Shown here piece after piece: positions 1 through 14,911 of a stretch of DNA of 64,000 bases; the stretch's first letter is position 1, and each line of letters opens with the position of its first letter. Below the pieces are notes generated by a model, which worked only from the letters and a program-made list of their open reading frames with translations, was not told the DNA's origin and made no database searches. The translations under genes were made by a program, and so were the position numbers. This DNA comes from Viscum album (Eukaryota; Streptophyta; Magnoliopsida; Santalales; Viscaceae), in contig OY728166.1 of NCBI GenBank assembly GCA_963277665.1, positions 1,074,986,014-1,075,050,013 on the forward strand, written 5' to 3'.

Positions 1-3000
1 TCATACTAAAGGTGGTATCTTAATAATGTTTTGACTGTAAATATTATCATTTTCCAATAAAAAATCATATAAATATTTATATCTAACCTATCTACATGGA
101 TAAAAATTATATATTTCAATTTTTTTTCCTTAATATATTCAAATAAAAAAACATTTCACGGTATACTCATTTTAGTTATTTTAAAAATTAAATTAAAAAA
201 TAGTTATTAATATTATTAGTAAAATGAAAAATTAATCTTTTTAGAACATAAATCATGTTATAAACTTATTATTAATTTATTAAATTAAATTTTAGAACAA
301 TCCATTTATGGAGGTGATGAAAACGTAAATACATCTTTCATGGAAGTTGCAGTCTGCATATAACACGATCAGTGTTTTCATTTTCCAATAGATGGTTGCG
401 AGATACATAATAATATTTACTTTAAAATAATAAAATTTCATAAATCTATTGATAATGATGTCATTATTCTGGTATTTTTATAAAATATATGGATTAATTT
501 TAAGATGAAATTAACTTTAAATAACATAGATAAACCAATTACATCTTACATGGATATCCTTCTTCAGGTTACACATTAAGAATTCATAAATTAGTATCTT
601 TGAACGATATGAACATATATAATGTTTTAATCAGATATGGGGAATTATTTTATTATGGATTCATCGATCCAAGGTTCTCATGAAGTTTAGATATGTGTGG
701 CAGTGAAGGGGTTATTTTATAGATGAGTGGGGTGGAATTTTTGTAATATTAATTTCTTAATATAAAAAGGTGAATTCATTCTCATGGAAATTAGATCCAA
801 TATAAATATAGATTTGAATCAGGTATGTTTAAGTTTGGTAAATCCTCTATCCACCCATTTTAGGATACTTTTGGTGATATTATTTAACAATTGATTTAAC
901 ACTTTTAACATATTTTAGATTTTACCATGATGACTCTCCATTACCTTGGTAACTTATTTTTATAATAAAAATTTAAATGGAACTTACTACCTAATTTAGA
1001 AACTATTATTCCAGATATAATAATTATTATAAAATATTTTAATCATATAGGTTCTCAAATTTAGTTCAACATTATAAAAGGAATGTCTTAAAATATCTAT
1101 ATAATTATTCAACACATTTTTTTCAATGGTTTAAATGCCTATATCACTACTTAATCATTCAATGTGATCATTTGTCCCATGTTGAAAACCATCATTTATA
1201 TTTGATTTAAAAAATATTATTATTTGACAATGCTAGATCCAACTTGTAGGACTATGATTAAGATAATGAAAAATTTGATGGCCTTTTATTTCTTTATATA
1301 TTAATTTTCTCATAATCAAACACTTCTTATGTGGATAGAAAATCAGTTTTCTCTTTTTAATATTTTCTTTAAAAACATCCAAGAAAATATCAGATCATTT
1401 ATCTTATTCATCTCTAGTTAATCATGATTTTATCATGTTATGATCCATTAATTACCTAAACTTAAAATATAATATATGAATATATTAAAACATATAGGAA
1501 TTTATACATATATTTAATGACATGTATTTTAAAATGTAAAACAAAAAAATATATAAAATATGAAAATTTAAAATATATTGACTAAAATTATATATATAAA
1601 AATATGCAACACATCGTAAAAACATTACATCAATTAACCATTTATTCATAATCATTTAGTGAAAAAATAGGAAATAAACATTAACAAATTAAATATTTAA
1701 ATAAAATAAAATAAATGAACCAACCATTTATTCAAATACATATATTCAGAATGATTATTCAATGAAATATTTTTTCAAAAATTCTTAATCAAGAAAAACA
1801 ATTTTCTAATATAAATAATAGTAAAAAATGAATAAATGGGATATAATAAATTGATATAAAATCAAAATCAGTAATAAATAAATGAATAATATTTAAAAAT
1901 AATAAATTTTTAACAATTTTTCAATGACATTATATAAACAATTAACAGATAATTTTAAATATAAGTAGTATATATATGATAATCAGTGACAAAGTAGTAT
2001 TAAATGGGAATAAGATTACTATAAATAAAATAAAATGGCATAGAATAATAAATAAATAAATAAATATAATTTAAACATAATAATATTTTAATCTATATTA
2101 TATGAAAAGAAAATATTAATTAAACTAAAAAATAATATTTATGTAGAAATTATATCTATGATAAATAGATAAAAAATAGAAATTAATGAATTTCAAAATT
2201 GAATGAAATTATGTAGGATAATGGTTGATAATAAATAAATGAAAAAATGTAAGAAACACAGACACATGATAAATATTAAAAATACAATTTAAAAAGTTCA
2301 ATAACAAAAATATTAATATAGGAAGTGTATTTGTAATGAATATAATAAAAAATAGTAACAAATGACCTTTATATCACATGTGAATTGGTGCAATCACGAT
2401 TTGAAAAAAACCACTTAGGAAAATAGAAGATTTTGATGAAGAGATGAGGAAAGAATTGATTCTATAAAAATGATGAAAAAACTAATGAAATGATAATGAT
2501 TCAAATAGAAAATAATTTAATTATGGTATATAAATGAAAAATCAAGATTAAGAAAGTCGAGTTTTTTGTTTGTGATATACATAATATAGGGTTATAGAAA
2601 ATAGAATTCACCAATTGATAACCACAATTTGTGTAAATTTTTTAAAAATCCATACCAGTTTCTCTAATACCCGACATTAATAACTTTATTTTAACATCCA
2701 TTATTAGTGTGAACTAAATTAAAACCAAAATTTAAATATTTTTCCATGTCTATTATGAGTATAACTGATGTGAAATCTGCGATGATCAATGTTTGAGTAT
2801 TCATTATACTAGTAACTGACTCCACCAATGAAGTCTTTATGTTGGCTTAATTAAAAACAAATGTGAAAACCTAAAAAATTGATATTTTCTTATCATTTAA
2901 TAATAACTAACACTATATTCGCAATGTGAAATATATATTTTTATACTATAGATATAAATATGAATCTTCTTACCTGTATAGGGCTCCTAATTCTTTTTCT

Positions 3001-4790
3001 AAACCTGAATCTCCGAATAATATTACATATTCATGCTTAATTATTATGTATTCATATAACATGGTAAATTTATCATTTCTATATATTCATTATCATCTTA
3101 CGTATAAGACATTTCATTTTTTGTATTTAAGGGAACTGTAGGGTAATTTTAAAATTTTTAATCCCATGTATGTTACATATATTGGACCATATAAGAATGA
3201 AATATCATGTTTAGTTCAAATTCTATAATTCAATATAATTACCCATCCAAAATTATTCGAAAACAATAATATATACTTTCACTTACTACATTACTTTTTC
3301 ATAGCTTCTAACATTATGATTCAAACTAAAACAACTTCGATATATAGGTTCCATATGTATGTGACCTTTTTCTCCTTCATTCCTTCACCTAAGACACCAT
3401 GACTTAGTGGACCCCCCTTTATCCATATCCTTATTCTTCATCAACTTGTCTAAAACTATATTAAGGTACCTAAAATTAATTAAACCCCTTTAACCAATAT
3501 TTTTTGTAAATAAAATATACAGTATTTCAGTTTCAATAAATAAATTCAGAATTCACACCCTCCATGTAACAATAAAATAAATCAAATATTAAAGACCACT
3601 TGCAGGGGTGGTCACTATGAATCACATATTAATAAGGAATAATCATTTAAAAGACCCTAGAATCATATAATGACATCTCTTCACAAGTTCTAATGAGAAT
3701 ATTTATAGCATAGTCTCTCCACTATCATCTCTTCCATCAAATTCAATTATCTTCACATTTTCCTATACTACTGACAGTAATGACACAACCCTTCATTATA
3801 ACGATTGATGAATTTTTTTAATTGTAATATTAGTTTAATAAGAACATGGGATTCAATATAATTATTTAGTAATGATATCGAATATGGAAAACTAATCAAC
3901 CAGGGTTCATCTAAAAAAAATGTTTATAGTGATTCGAAACACCTAACTGTAGTGAAATCATAAGACAACAACGATGAAACATCTTGTAGAATAATAATAA
4001 TTTAATGAGATAATTAATCATGGTATGGATAAGGTATCAAGCCTTGTATTTTTTTCTTTGACTCAACATGAATCCATACTTTAAAAGTTATAGGTGATTT
4101 CCATGCATACATCACCAGTTGATGGATCCTCAGAGACATCTAGATATCTAGAAATGTACCACTAGAAATTTAGAGGTCAAGAGAATAAAGGTAAAATTCC
4201 AATGATAGATATTGTACATCCACTTTTTATAATGAAACCAATGTTTAATCATTAAACACTGAAATTATAATGTATACAAAAAAATTCCTCAATGTTTAAC
4301 CAAAATCATGGAGTTACATGAATCTTCATAAAACAATCCCCTTAGTTAATAAATGTATAGAAAATATTGTCATGATAAACATTCCTTATTAAATCCATGG
4401 AATAGTATGTAATTAATTATAACAACATGTTCCTTGACCCCACTATGACAAAAAATATGTGTGATAGTGTAAATCAACCTTCATGCTCAAACATAGACCA
4501 TCCTAATGTAGCACCACTCATATAAGACAATTCCAAGGGTTATAATCATATCTATCATTAGATAAGATATTAAATTGATGTAACCACAACCTCAAACCAT
4601 GTTATAAAGAAAAAAACATGGTGATTGATATCATACCATTCCAGAAGGCACACTCAAGATAAAAAAATATTAAAGGATATAATAGTTGAATTCTATTTTG
4701 AAAAACCCTCACATAATTAAATGATTTTCATATCTAAAAATAATGATTCACTTATGTGGATGATTATAGTTGGCCCATATATAACACCAT
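1..4790. other. AT-rich intergenic DNA, no gene recognised
   Basis: Very AT-rich sequence with short poly-A and poly-T runs and stops in all frames. The only long open frame, about 70 codons near 2926-3141, has a composition expected by chance and no recognisable motif. Part of 2.0-4.8 kb may be the decayed 3' LTR of the minus-strand Ty3/gypsy relic that begins at about 4.8 kb, but I found no second copy to prove it. Confidence 0.6.
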
Positions 4791-4799
4791 AATTCCTAT

Positions 4800-7000
4800 G
4801 AGCTCTCTTGAAGGATCTCATGTTTTCAAAAAATCATCCACCCGTGCTATTGCGAGAACTCAAGGGCCCTCTCCTACAAATCATTGATCACCATTGGGTA
4901 CTCTAATTAACAAGAACCATTATCTTTTTCTATATTAATCTAGTAAATTTAATTTGGTGTCTAATTCACATATTTCATTAGTTAATAGACAAGGAATAGA
5001 ATATAAATGAGGTTTCATTTTTGTGAAATTCAAGGTGGTAGGAAACCTAGCTCACCCTTAACCAAATCTAGAGTATACTAATGAACCTATATGACATATT
5101 TCATCACTATGTGAACCTCATAAAATGGAATTGTTGAAATAAATTCAGGAAAGATTGGTACAACTCCTTGTACATAGAATACCACCATCATGGGTTTTCA
5201 TATGAGTTACAATGGCTCTATGATTTATGTATCTGCTCTTCAATCACATACACATTCACTGTTTTAAATAACACTAGCACTGGATCTATCAATGGTGACT
5301 CTCAATAAATTTTATAGAATAAGGAGGACATGAAATGTCTCTTTTATAAGTCATTAATAATTGAAATTACTATATTAAAGTAATTGGTATTATTTTACAT
5401 GAACTCCACTAAGGATAAATGATCCTCTTAGATCCAGACACAATCTTGAACAAAATCAATTGAGATGTAATGTATAATTTTGATAGTTATCTCCATTTAT
5501 AAATCTATATTAGTGGGTAATGATAAATTTTGTATCAAATTTTTATTGATTTCCTCTTACAATATCCTTTGGAACTGATACACGAAATAAATATCACTAT
5601 AGGAAATAATCATCAAATGTAATCCATGAAATTGGACGATCTTGTATACATACTATCATCCATTATATTCTGCTAAATTATTCTTTTGAATCAGAAGGAA
5701 TTACACCAAATTAGTTGGTTCTTTATTGAACAACCAAATTATAGTGTAACATCTTATTCGACATGGAATTCCTAATATAAAATTATTCAACATATCATTT
5801 AAATTATACTACAGAACCCATAGGGTCTGAGTCAACCCTTCTGTAAGATGTTCCTTAAATCTCACCTATTGATAAGTGCCACACCATGAGATAAAATCAG
5901 TAACAATCCTCTTTATATATAGCCACTAAAATGGATGCATATGATTCTGATAATTTTACATAACATCAACAATGTACCACTAAGGTTTATTTATGTAACT
6001 GACCAGGTACTTCCATATACATTGTATCTATAACAACTATTTATCCTCAAAAGAGGATTATTTTCTTCCTCAAAATGGAGAACTTATTTTGTCATCTTAG
6101 AAATCACAATTTATTTTGATCAACTTGGGAACTCTCGTGGATTGTAAAATAAGAGGGTACACCACCATTGATCAGTGATAGTTCACCAATCTATTATCCA
6201 CGATGGATGATTTAATGTCTACTAACTAATCATATGAAAACTCAAATAGATATGAATGTGATTTCCAAATAACTTCTCCATGCACAAAAATTTCCTTCCC
6301 TAGACTATTGATATTTTTTATTTCCCAATCATATAAGAAATCACCACAAGAAAGTTCTATATGTAAGTACTTAAAGTAAAAAAAACTACTATTTATAACT
6401 CAAAATCATAGATTTTGTAGTTCCCCTAACGAGTTATAAATTTTATAGACCCATAATAAATCACTAAATGCCTTTAAATTAACACACATAAAATCCTAAC
6501 TCTATAATTATTATAGAATGTCATATATTCAAATCATTCCATTGGAAACATTATAACAACAACACTCATCAATCATTACCTCAGATCTTAAAAATACCAC
6601 TCAGATTGCTCAATAAAAATGGAGGGTTGTCCTTTTCAGTGAAAATAATTAATCGGATCAAGAATCCTAGATATGTATACCACAAATATCTAGAAGTATC
6701 CTAATAACATAATGAAATTTAACTCCTAAAATATAATCTTGGGTGGCTCCCAAGATTTCACTATCATAATCATCATTGGGAAGATAGCTACTCAATCCCT
6801 TGATATGGAATTCCCCAAAAATGATCCTCTCAAATCTGAGAGAAACACTTTGAGAAATTTCTTTTTAGATAGTATACCTATATTACATCTAATACAATCA
6901 TGAGATGGTCAATATTATTATCAACTATCACTAAATTGAAAATTATTTCCTCATTGAGGATCGCTATAAATATTTCTGATGGGGCCCATTATGGATACTT
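4800..7000 (-). pseudogene. Element E: decayed Ty3/gypsy pol (RT end, RNase H region, integrase)
   Basis: Reading the minus strand through stops gives Ty3/gypsy pol in the expected order, from high to low coordinates. At about 6760-6590 lies the RT-RNase H connection (SRILDPINYF, then KGQPSIFIEQSEW, like the family's FSRIAxPLTxL and KGxPFxWTExCE). At 5990-5870 lies the integrase zinc-binding end (KRIVTDFISWCGTYQ). At about 5870-5290 lies the integrase core (TIIWLFNKE for the IWVIVDRLTK strand, DHLSLVEFM*NN for HLPLVEFAYNN). At about 5100-4800 a poorly preserved C-terminal part reads VYSRFG*GELGFLPP. The catalytic part of RT is missing or unreadable above 7.0 kb, and RNase H was not resolved motif by motif. 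Protein motifs are clear, nucleotide edges are not. Probably an old chromovirus-like element. Confidence 0.75.
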
Positions 7001-9185
7001 CTTTCAATATTTTAAAGCAGTAATAGTTTAAAATATTAATTTATTTTCTTTATTAAATGATAATGATAATTAATTATAATTTATTTGAGTGAAAATAATT
7101 ATTCACTGAATAAATTAAATGAAATTTTTATTTTGGGTTTAATTGACATAATTTTCATTGAATTATTATCTATATTTTTTTATGTAAAATTATATTGTAT
7201 TTAGTGGTGTTTTAATTGTATTGTTAATTATAAAATGTATATGAACTTTTAATTCATTATTTTGAATTTAAATAATATTTTATTTTAAATATGAACTGAT
7301 GGAATATCATTTAATTTTAAAAATTTCTAATAGAAGTAAATTTTATTTGGAGCCATAATTTTATAATTGGAAAATTGAAATTTTAGGGGGAACAAAGATC
7401 AATGTTTTATAATTCATGGAAGATACCAAAGTAAAGAAAGGTTAGTTTAACGATGAATTAGGACTACAATATTTTCCATTCCAATCACAAAATGTATATA
7501 ATAGGTACATGTATGAGTTGTGACTTATTTGGGGGATCTTTGTTTGAGAAGTGGGAAGGAGACCATAATAAATGAAATGAGTTCCATGGGGTATCTAAGA
7601 AAGATTATATAGTGGTTTTTGTAGAAGTGATTGAGCTAAGGAGATGGTAGTGATTATAAAATGTAGTGGGTTTTATCAATTCTTTTATATTGATATATAC
7701 ACAAATGATTTTTGGTGGGAAACATATTTTCATTATTATATTAGAGAAGACCACCAATGTTGGAAACGTGGAAGAACTAGATCATAGGAGATGAAGATAG
7801 AAGTGAATCTTTTTAATAGAGATTATTTTTGTTCCTTTTATTCATACTTTCTATTCTTTTGGTTTATGGATTTATTTTCTATAGGTGTTTCAAATATGTT
7901 CATCGGATAAAATGTCTAAGGTATTATAATTATATAGATTCTCATTTTACATCATTCTAGAATCTATTGTTTTATGTTTCTCTCATCTTAAACTCATAAG
8001 AATTTAGAATTTAAAAAACACTAGTAAAGAATTATATGGGGGATTCAATTGAATTAATATTCCTGCTACTTAATAATTTGGGAATCAATATGAAAAGTGA
8101 TATACTCTTAGTGAGTAACATGTTATGTTCAAAAAAATAATTTGGACATGGTGAAAATAAAATCATTGTTTTTGTGAATGATTGAGTTTTACATTTGATA
8201 AATGGTAGTATTCATCTACTCATAGGTTAAACATTCCAAATAATTATCCAAACCCTTTTATATCAGTTCTATAGTTCTTTTATAATGCCTGAGTGAAGGA
8301 AAATCCATTTTAAATCATCCAATTCGGTTTCCATGACTCGTTAATTGTTCAATATTTCTTTCTTATGATATATTTTATCTCATTAACCACATCCCTACAT
8401 TCAAAACTACTCCATTTGTTTCAAATGTCACTTTATTCTACACTACATCATCATGAATTACATTTCGTTCTATCATTACTGCTGTCATTTTCATTTTATT
8501 CAGAGTCTTTTCTTATATTTTTTGTCACAAAAATATTTTCAGACCTTCCATATGCATCAAACCTTCTATTAGAGGCTATTATATGTACAATCATTTATAC
8601 AAAAATATTATTTAATTTTAGAGTAATTTTTTCTTTTGTATATTTCACCATCAATATGATTATTGATTAATATCCTTAAATGTTTGATATTAAATTTTCA
8701 ATGAGAGTACTTGGTGGATTTATGATTACATCCAAGGTATATAAATCATATCCTATAATGTTTTTTTAGATGCAACATCCTAAAAATATTATTCCTTTTC
8801 CCTTGGTAGGATTATATATAGTATTTGGCATGGATATACTCTCCCTATATAGTGATCATATAAATTTTCCAAATAGGAAAACATCATTTAATATGTAAAA
8901 TAATTTCATCATCGAATTTCAATGAATGTATGATAATGAACTCCATTTGGAAACTAATTTCTTTATATTGGTTCTAATGCACAAGAATAAGGGATACATG
9001 GATCAAATGATTTGGGAGGAGATCGATATCAAAGGAACATTATTTTATGAAAATATATTTTTATATTTCTCTAATAACTTTTTATTATTACCCTAGAACA
9101 TGAGGTTTCATTTTCAATTGAAATCATACTTATCAATTTTACTATATCATTGTTTCCTTATAGAATTCCCACAACGAAGTTTAAT
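7001..9185. other. Unassigned AT-rich stretch upstream of element D pol
   Basis: No motif could be assigned. The position just upstream of a plus-strand Ty3/gypsy RT suggests decayed gag and protease of element D. A 101-codon open frame at 8365-8670 is Leu/Phe/Ser-rich and resembles no Gag or protease that I know, so it is probably a chance frame in AT-rich DNA. Confidence 0.4.
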
Positions 9186-9189
9186 TATT

Positions 9190-11360
9190 GAAATGGAAAC
9201 ATAAATATAATTTGTAAAATGGTTTCGTATGGCCATGTTCTTTTCCATGTGGTGAGTCAGTCATCTTTTTAAATAATACTAATGTGTTATTGCAATATTT
9301 TTATTTATTGTCTTTATCTAAATAAGATTATGATGAAATACAAGTATCTTGCTTCCTATATTGATTATTTTTTTTATCTACATCGTTGGGATTAATACTT
9401 TTAAATTATGGATCACTGATCAGGATATAATCAACTAAGTGTAAAGAGAATATTTACAACCAAACATCCTTCCCCTAAAAATATGGACAGTGTGAATTCA
9501 TTGTGCTTCCATTATTATATAAAAATTTCACAATTATCATCATGAAATTGACTAATATATGCTTTATAGATAACCATGAAATATTTTTTGATCTCTTCAT
9601 TAGTTATATTTTTATATATTCTATGACTGAGGATGAAAATGAATAGAATTTGAGGATTTTTCTAAAGACCATGTGATTAGAGAAATTATATACCAATTTT
9701 AGAAAGTGTGAATTATGGATATAAAAAAGTATCCTTCTTAGATCATGTGATCCCATCCTAGGGTATATCGATAGATCATTCAAATATATATTTCATTAAA
9801 TAATTCCCAAAACGATCCACATTGATAGAGATATTTAATTTTGTATAAATTGGGATTAAGTGAAAATTTTATGAAACTTTTCTCACAATTCTAAAACCCA
9901 CTAACCTAGTTACCATAGAAGGTAATAAATTTTCTCCAGATATAATAATTTTGATGTATCTTCATGAAGCTTATGATGAGTTTGGCCAATGAAAATATAC
10001 TTATAGTACACTATAATAGATAAGGTCTTTCCATATATATTGATTCATTAATAAAGGGATTGGTATGTTTATTTATTCAAAATCATAAGATGGTATATTA
10101 TGCCTCATGTAAATTTATGTCTCAATACCAAATGTATTCTACACAAAATATATATTTAGAAATTTTAAATTTATATTAAATATTTAGGGGCATTATCTTT
10201 ATAGGGAAAAGAGAGATATATATATATACTGATCAAAATATCATAAAGCACATATTCACATATAAGTAGTTAAAAATTCACCGAATGAGATGGTTATAAT
10301 TATTCAGAGACTATGTTTGTTCAATACACCACAATCATGAGAAGGTAAAAAACGTGGTTCATGCTCTGAAAATAAAGGATAATGCTACTCAATCGGAGAT
10401 ATGGATTTAAAAGTGACCAATTATATATATATATATATAATGTTTTAATATATAAAACATAAATTATAAAATAAATCCCAATATTTACATAATTATTATT
10501 TAACATTCTTTCAACATAAATATCAGTGAGTCCTAAAAAGATGGTATGGTACTAAAAAATAAGGTAGAAAGAATTTGAGATTTAAACATTAATAAAAATA
10601 GATTTATATGATTTGGAACTCAGATATGTGACCCATACATACTAGACCTGAAAAAGGCCTTTTAGATGATGTATATATCTTATCCTTTTCTATTCACCTA
10701 GGAGGTACAAAGATAGAGATAGATATTAAGTAGTACATATTTTGGAACAATGTGAATATAGTGATTGTTGGGTATATATCATGAATCTTGGTTTGACAAT
10801 AAGTAATGCCTAATTTTTATAAATCAAAAAAGATTATGAAACCATTAGTTATAATAAGATGTAAATGGGAAACATCAAAATTTATTTCATTTTCAGTATT
10901 TTGAATAAATATAATTTTTATAATTAAATTTGGGTTTTGGTTGATCAACTAATTATTTCAATGCACTTAATTATAATTCAATAGAATTTATCACTCATTA
11001 TACATGACATGTTATACATAAACGGAGTTGTAGGGCTACAAGGTACGCATCATTGAATTGTATTTAATTGTGATCCAAGTTCACATTAGAGTTGTAAAAT
11101 AATATCTACCAATAATTTGATATAGAAATGATCATTTTCATTGACTATATTCCTCAAACAAATAGTTCTAATTAGTAGTCTCAAACATAGATAATACACT
11201 GAGGGGGTGGTGAATTTGGGTATGCCAATTTTTAAATTATCCATTTACAATTATGTTTTCCCACTATTGGTAGGAACAAATCACTCTATCTCACAGATTA
11301 TATTATAGAGTAGTAATAATAAAAGAGTGACATGATATTTTTTTCATGTAATAACCAAAG
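9190..11360 (+). pseudogene. Element D: decayed Ty3/gypsy pol (RT, RNase H, integrase)
   Basis: Plus-strand Ty3/gypsy pol read across stops and frame changes. RT occupies about 9190-9760: KWFRMAMFFSMW aligns to the KGFIRPSxSPWG block, SGYNQLSVK at about 9417 to SGYHQLRVK, and LFISYIFIYS to the family's FIDDILIYS, so both catalytic aspartates are lost. It ends with LYTNFRKCELWI (family LYAKFSKCEFWL). RNase H at about 10050-10380 retains IYTDQNIIKHIF and later HNHEKVKNVVHAL (family HPGKANVVADAL). The integrase zinc-binding segment at 10680-10815 reads FSIHLGGTKIEIDIK. The integrase core at about 10870-11360 retains FGFWLIN and YINGVVGLQG (family EIVRLHGVP). No LTRs could be paired with it. Confidence 0.8.
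10422..10439. repeat. (TA)9 microsatellite
   Basis: Uninterrupted TA dinucleotide run lying just downstream of the RNase H relic of element D. Confidence 0.9.
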
Positions 11361-13470
11361 AGGATAATGTAAGGAAATTCGATGGAAGTTTCTCTATTCA
11401 CCTGAAATACTAAAATAACTAATTATTTTATAATTTTGGAGTGGCTTAACTGAACCTCTTAGATTAAAAATTTCCCAAGAAGAAACTTTACTACTTTAAA
11501 ACACCTAATAAATGCACTTATTCTATAAGAACTAGTATCATAATCCTCAAAAAATAAAAAATATTGTTATAGCAATGGTGTTGTATCAATCTTTTCCACT
11601 TTCTTCTAGTTGAAGCCCTTTATAAAAACTACTGCTGATAAGTCTCATGGAAAATTTTATTTCCAATGTCGCTAATAATATTGCACAATATTATAATTTT
11701 TTTCGCTTTCAATAACATCATATAATTATTTATTAATTTTCATGTTTCTAGTTGGATCATATAATGATTATTAAAATACTTAAAATATAAAAAATCTATA
11801 TATTCTCTCTCAGTATCTCAATGATATTCCTGCCTAATTTATTCTTATTATTCCATATTTATATATTTTCATAAAATATTAAATTGTAATATTCTTCCAT
11901 ATTTCGTTTATGTATGCCTCTATTGAACTCAATCATCACATTTTTAATTTAATATACCATGATTATCAATATTCAATTCTCAAAAAAAATCCATAATCTT
12001 CCTTCTTCATATATAACTAAATTATTATTCATAATATATGAAAAATAAAATTATCCTTTTTTCTAATATTCATGGAATAATCTCATCACTTTCGGCTTGA
12101 TTAAAAATCCATAAAATCTATACAGATTATCTAATTAAATTTTCATAAATTTGATTGTGTATCTCCCTTAAAAATACAATGGATATTCTATTTATATAAC
12201 TGATCAAGTTATTACCAATGTTTTATAATTAAAAAATATCTTATGAACTACTACATTTTAACTTTCTCAATATCCTGATATAGAAATTAATCTTATAGGG
12301 TAACTCTTATAGAGTTATACTAATTATCTTTAAGATATTTTCAATGTCATATAATGATCATTGTATTATGAAAATTACTCATATAAGACCTCATATTATC
12401 CTTATAGAATCAATCATACAGAATTAATTTTTGATGGAAAGATCATTACATATTGATTGAAATGAAACCAATGGATGAAGTAAATTGTTATTCTGTGAAC
12501 TGTGCCATCGAGCGACTCTTATGGATCCTAGGAATGAATCCTTTATAATTTTCCTATCCAAATTTATGCCACCTAAATTACTCTGATACATTGAAAATGA
12601 ATCATATAGGGTAGAAAATAGAAATATTCATGTCATTCTATCATAACAATGTTCTTATATAAATCTTCTAAATTTCTTATAGGATATAATATATGAGATC
12701 TACATGAGTTAAGAAATATATTGATGTTATATTTGAAAACCCTTTAATTTAATTATTAAGAAACTCAACCAAAAATCATCCTAACATATTTTTTTCCAAA
12801 AAAATATCATATACATTAGGTTTTTGATAAGTAATAAAAATAGATTTAACATTTTATTTTAAATAAAGTATCAATGATTAACAAAACATAAAATATAATC
12901 CAACTTGAGATAATAATTTTGTGGGAGATAAGTTATAAATAAAATTATTCACAAATAGATAAATACCCTCCCCATACTAAAATAATATCATGATATTTGT
13001 CCTCATTAATTAAAAATAATAAATGATCATAGAATAAATCATTTCAAAGTTGATTTTCATAAAAATTATCCCCCTTTTCACATTAACATCTTCTACTCTT
13101 TTTTCACTCAACCCAAATATTTTTTATAAAAAACATCAAATACGATATTTAGAAAACAAAATTTACTAAATAAAACAGGGTTTCAATTTTTTTTATAAAT
13201 ATCTAATTATAGGCGGAGTGGGGATCTCGTATTAAAGAAATCTAGTTAGAGGGAGTCAGTTGGACTCCATAATCCAATTTATATCTTTTCAAAAAATTAT
13301 ATTGAGTTTATTATAATATCTTTAAATTTATTATGTGTGGATACATACTCATTCTTCACTGGTACATGATTTTCCTTATCATAAATGATGCAATACTTTA
13401 TCCTGAAGTTCATTGTCCTTGAATAATGAATGTGATTTTTTTCTATGATTAGTAGAACTCATTTTATCAC
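11361..13470. other. Unassigned stretch between elements D and F
   Basis: AT-rich, stop-laden sequence. From context it should hold the integrase C-terminus and perhaps an LTR of element D, and the 3' LTR of the minus-strand Copia element F. I could not find a matching partner for either, and no motif is readable. Confidence 0.4.
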
Positions 13471-13479
13471 ATATGATTG

Positions 13480-14660
13480 TAATATTATATTTTAAATTAA
13501 TTCAAATATATTAAACTTATAGTTTCATCTATATAAGTTAAGTAAACTCTATAATAGTTGTCATGTATTCAAACATAGCATTTCTCAAAGAAATTCAATG
13601 TTCTTTGTTACAAATATAATAAATAGAAGAATATCCAAGATTTAAAGAACCACATATTATCAAATTTTGACCATCATATAAACCTTCCAAAACTACATTC
13701 ATATAACTATGAACCTCCTATTATGATTTTCTATAATAAAAAATGATAGTATAGTATATTATTAATATAATAAAGTACCTTTTTCCCTGATGGAACAAGA
13801 ATTTCCATGAGACTGGTTTTTTACTATGTAACGTATTACATGAAAAACACTATAATCATTCATGTGGATGTTATATATAGTAGACTATGAATATCATGAC
13901 TATATTCGATAATAGAATCTTCTTCTCCATTATCATCAATTTTTAATTTCATCTAGGATACTACTTGAGTTTTTAGAGTATTTGAATATTCTATTATAAA
14001 TATCATGATATCTTCTGTATCATTTTTTGAGAAATATATGTTCTATTAATTACTTAATTCACCTATAATCAATGGAAAATTTTTTAGTACCTTGATTATA
14101 AACATCTTTCATTTAAACTTAATATAATAATTCAAAAACATGTATTGTAAAACATCAAAGGCTCTACGAATTATTTCATCCACATAAATGTGAACCAAAA
14201 CCATTTGACAATATTCATTATTAATGTATATATTGCGATCAAACCCTTCTCTTTGGAAACAAAACTTATTTAAATATTATTTGATCCAATATTAATAATA
14301 CACTGGAGATTAATATAATCTATGGAAATAATTATTTAAATAATACACCTTTATCTCATGATCATCCATTTTAAATCTATCCAGTTTATTAATGTACACT
14401 TACTATTTAATAAATCAATTGAGGTAAAATTATTTTACATCCATTTTGTAAAACCTAAATCCCATGTTAATATTTATAGAATAATATTCTATAGTTTTCA
14501 ATTGAGAAATGGTTATAAATTTAATATCTATATCTATTCCATAAATGAAGGAATACCATTTTTAGAGAATAACTTCTTTTCATCTTAGAACATTTCAAAA
14601 GTTATTTTGTTGAATCCTAAACACCCACTTGTCTTTGATGACATCTTTGTATTTTTTCAT
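13480..14660 (-). pseudogene. Element F, 3' part: decayed Ty1/Copia RT and RNase H
   Basis: Minus-strand Copia pol. RT starts near 14650 with EWKGRKPEKI and DKWVFRIQQ, matching the family's W..AM..E and CKWVFRIK blocks. The catalytic block is LVHIYVDEII at about 14170-14195 (YVDE at 14175-14186), so the family YVDD has lost its second aspartate. Then come KVLKNFPLIIGELS, IYFSKNDTEDI and IHSLLYIT (family GSLLYLT). RNase H at about 13800-13500 keeps ISLRNAMFEYMTTI, aligning to ISLSTAEAEYIA. The upstream half of the same element is found beyond the LINE, at 20.9-22.2 kb. Confidence 0.8.
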
Positions 14661-14911
14661 TAGAATAATTTTCTCTGGTTTTCTTCCTTTCCATTCATTC
14701 AGGTTCATTAAGCATATATTTAACCCAATAATAATAGTAAGAATCTTATTAATAAAAATTATCCTCTACCTGAGATAGAAAACATGTTATTTAGTAAGAA
14801 TATATCTATTGAATTAAAATTGAAATTTTATGGTCACCAATTGTATTGTTATCATTGATAGTAGTTTTAAAGATTTCGCTTGCCTCAAATTGATTCGATA
14901 GCTCCTTCTCG

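Noticed and set aside
8365..8670. 101-codon plus-strand open frame
   Set aside because: Low-complexity Leu/Phe/Ser composition with no motif. A chance frame is likely at this base composition.
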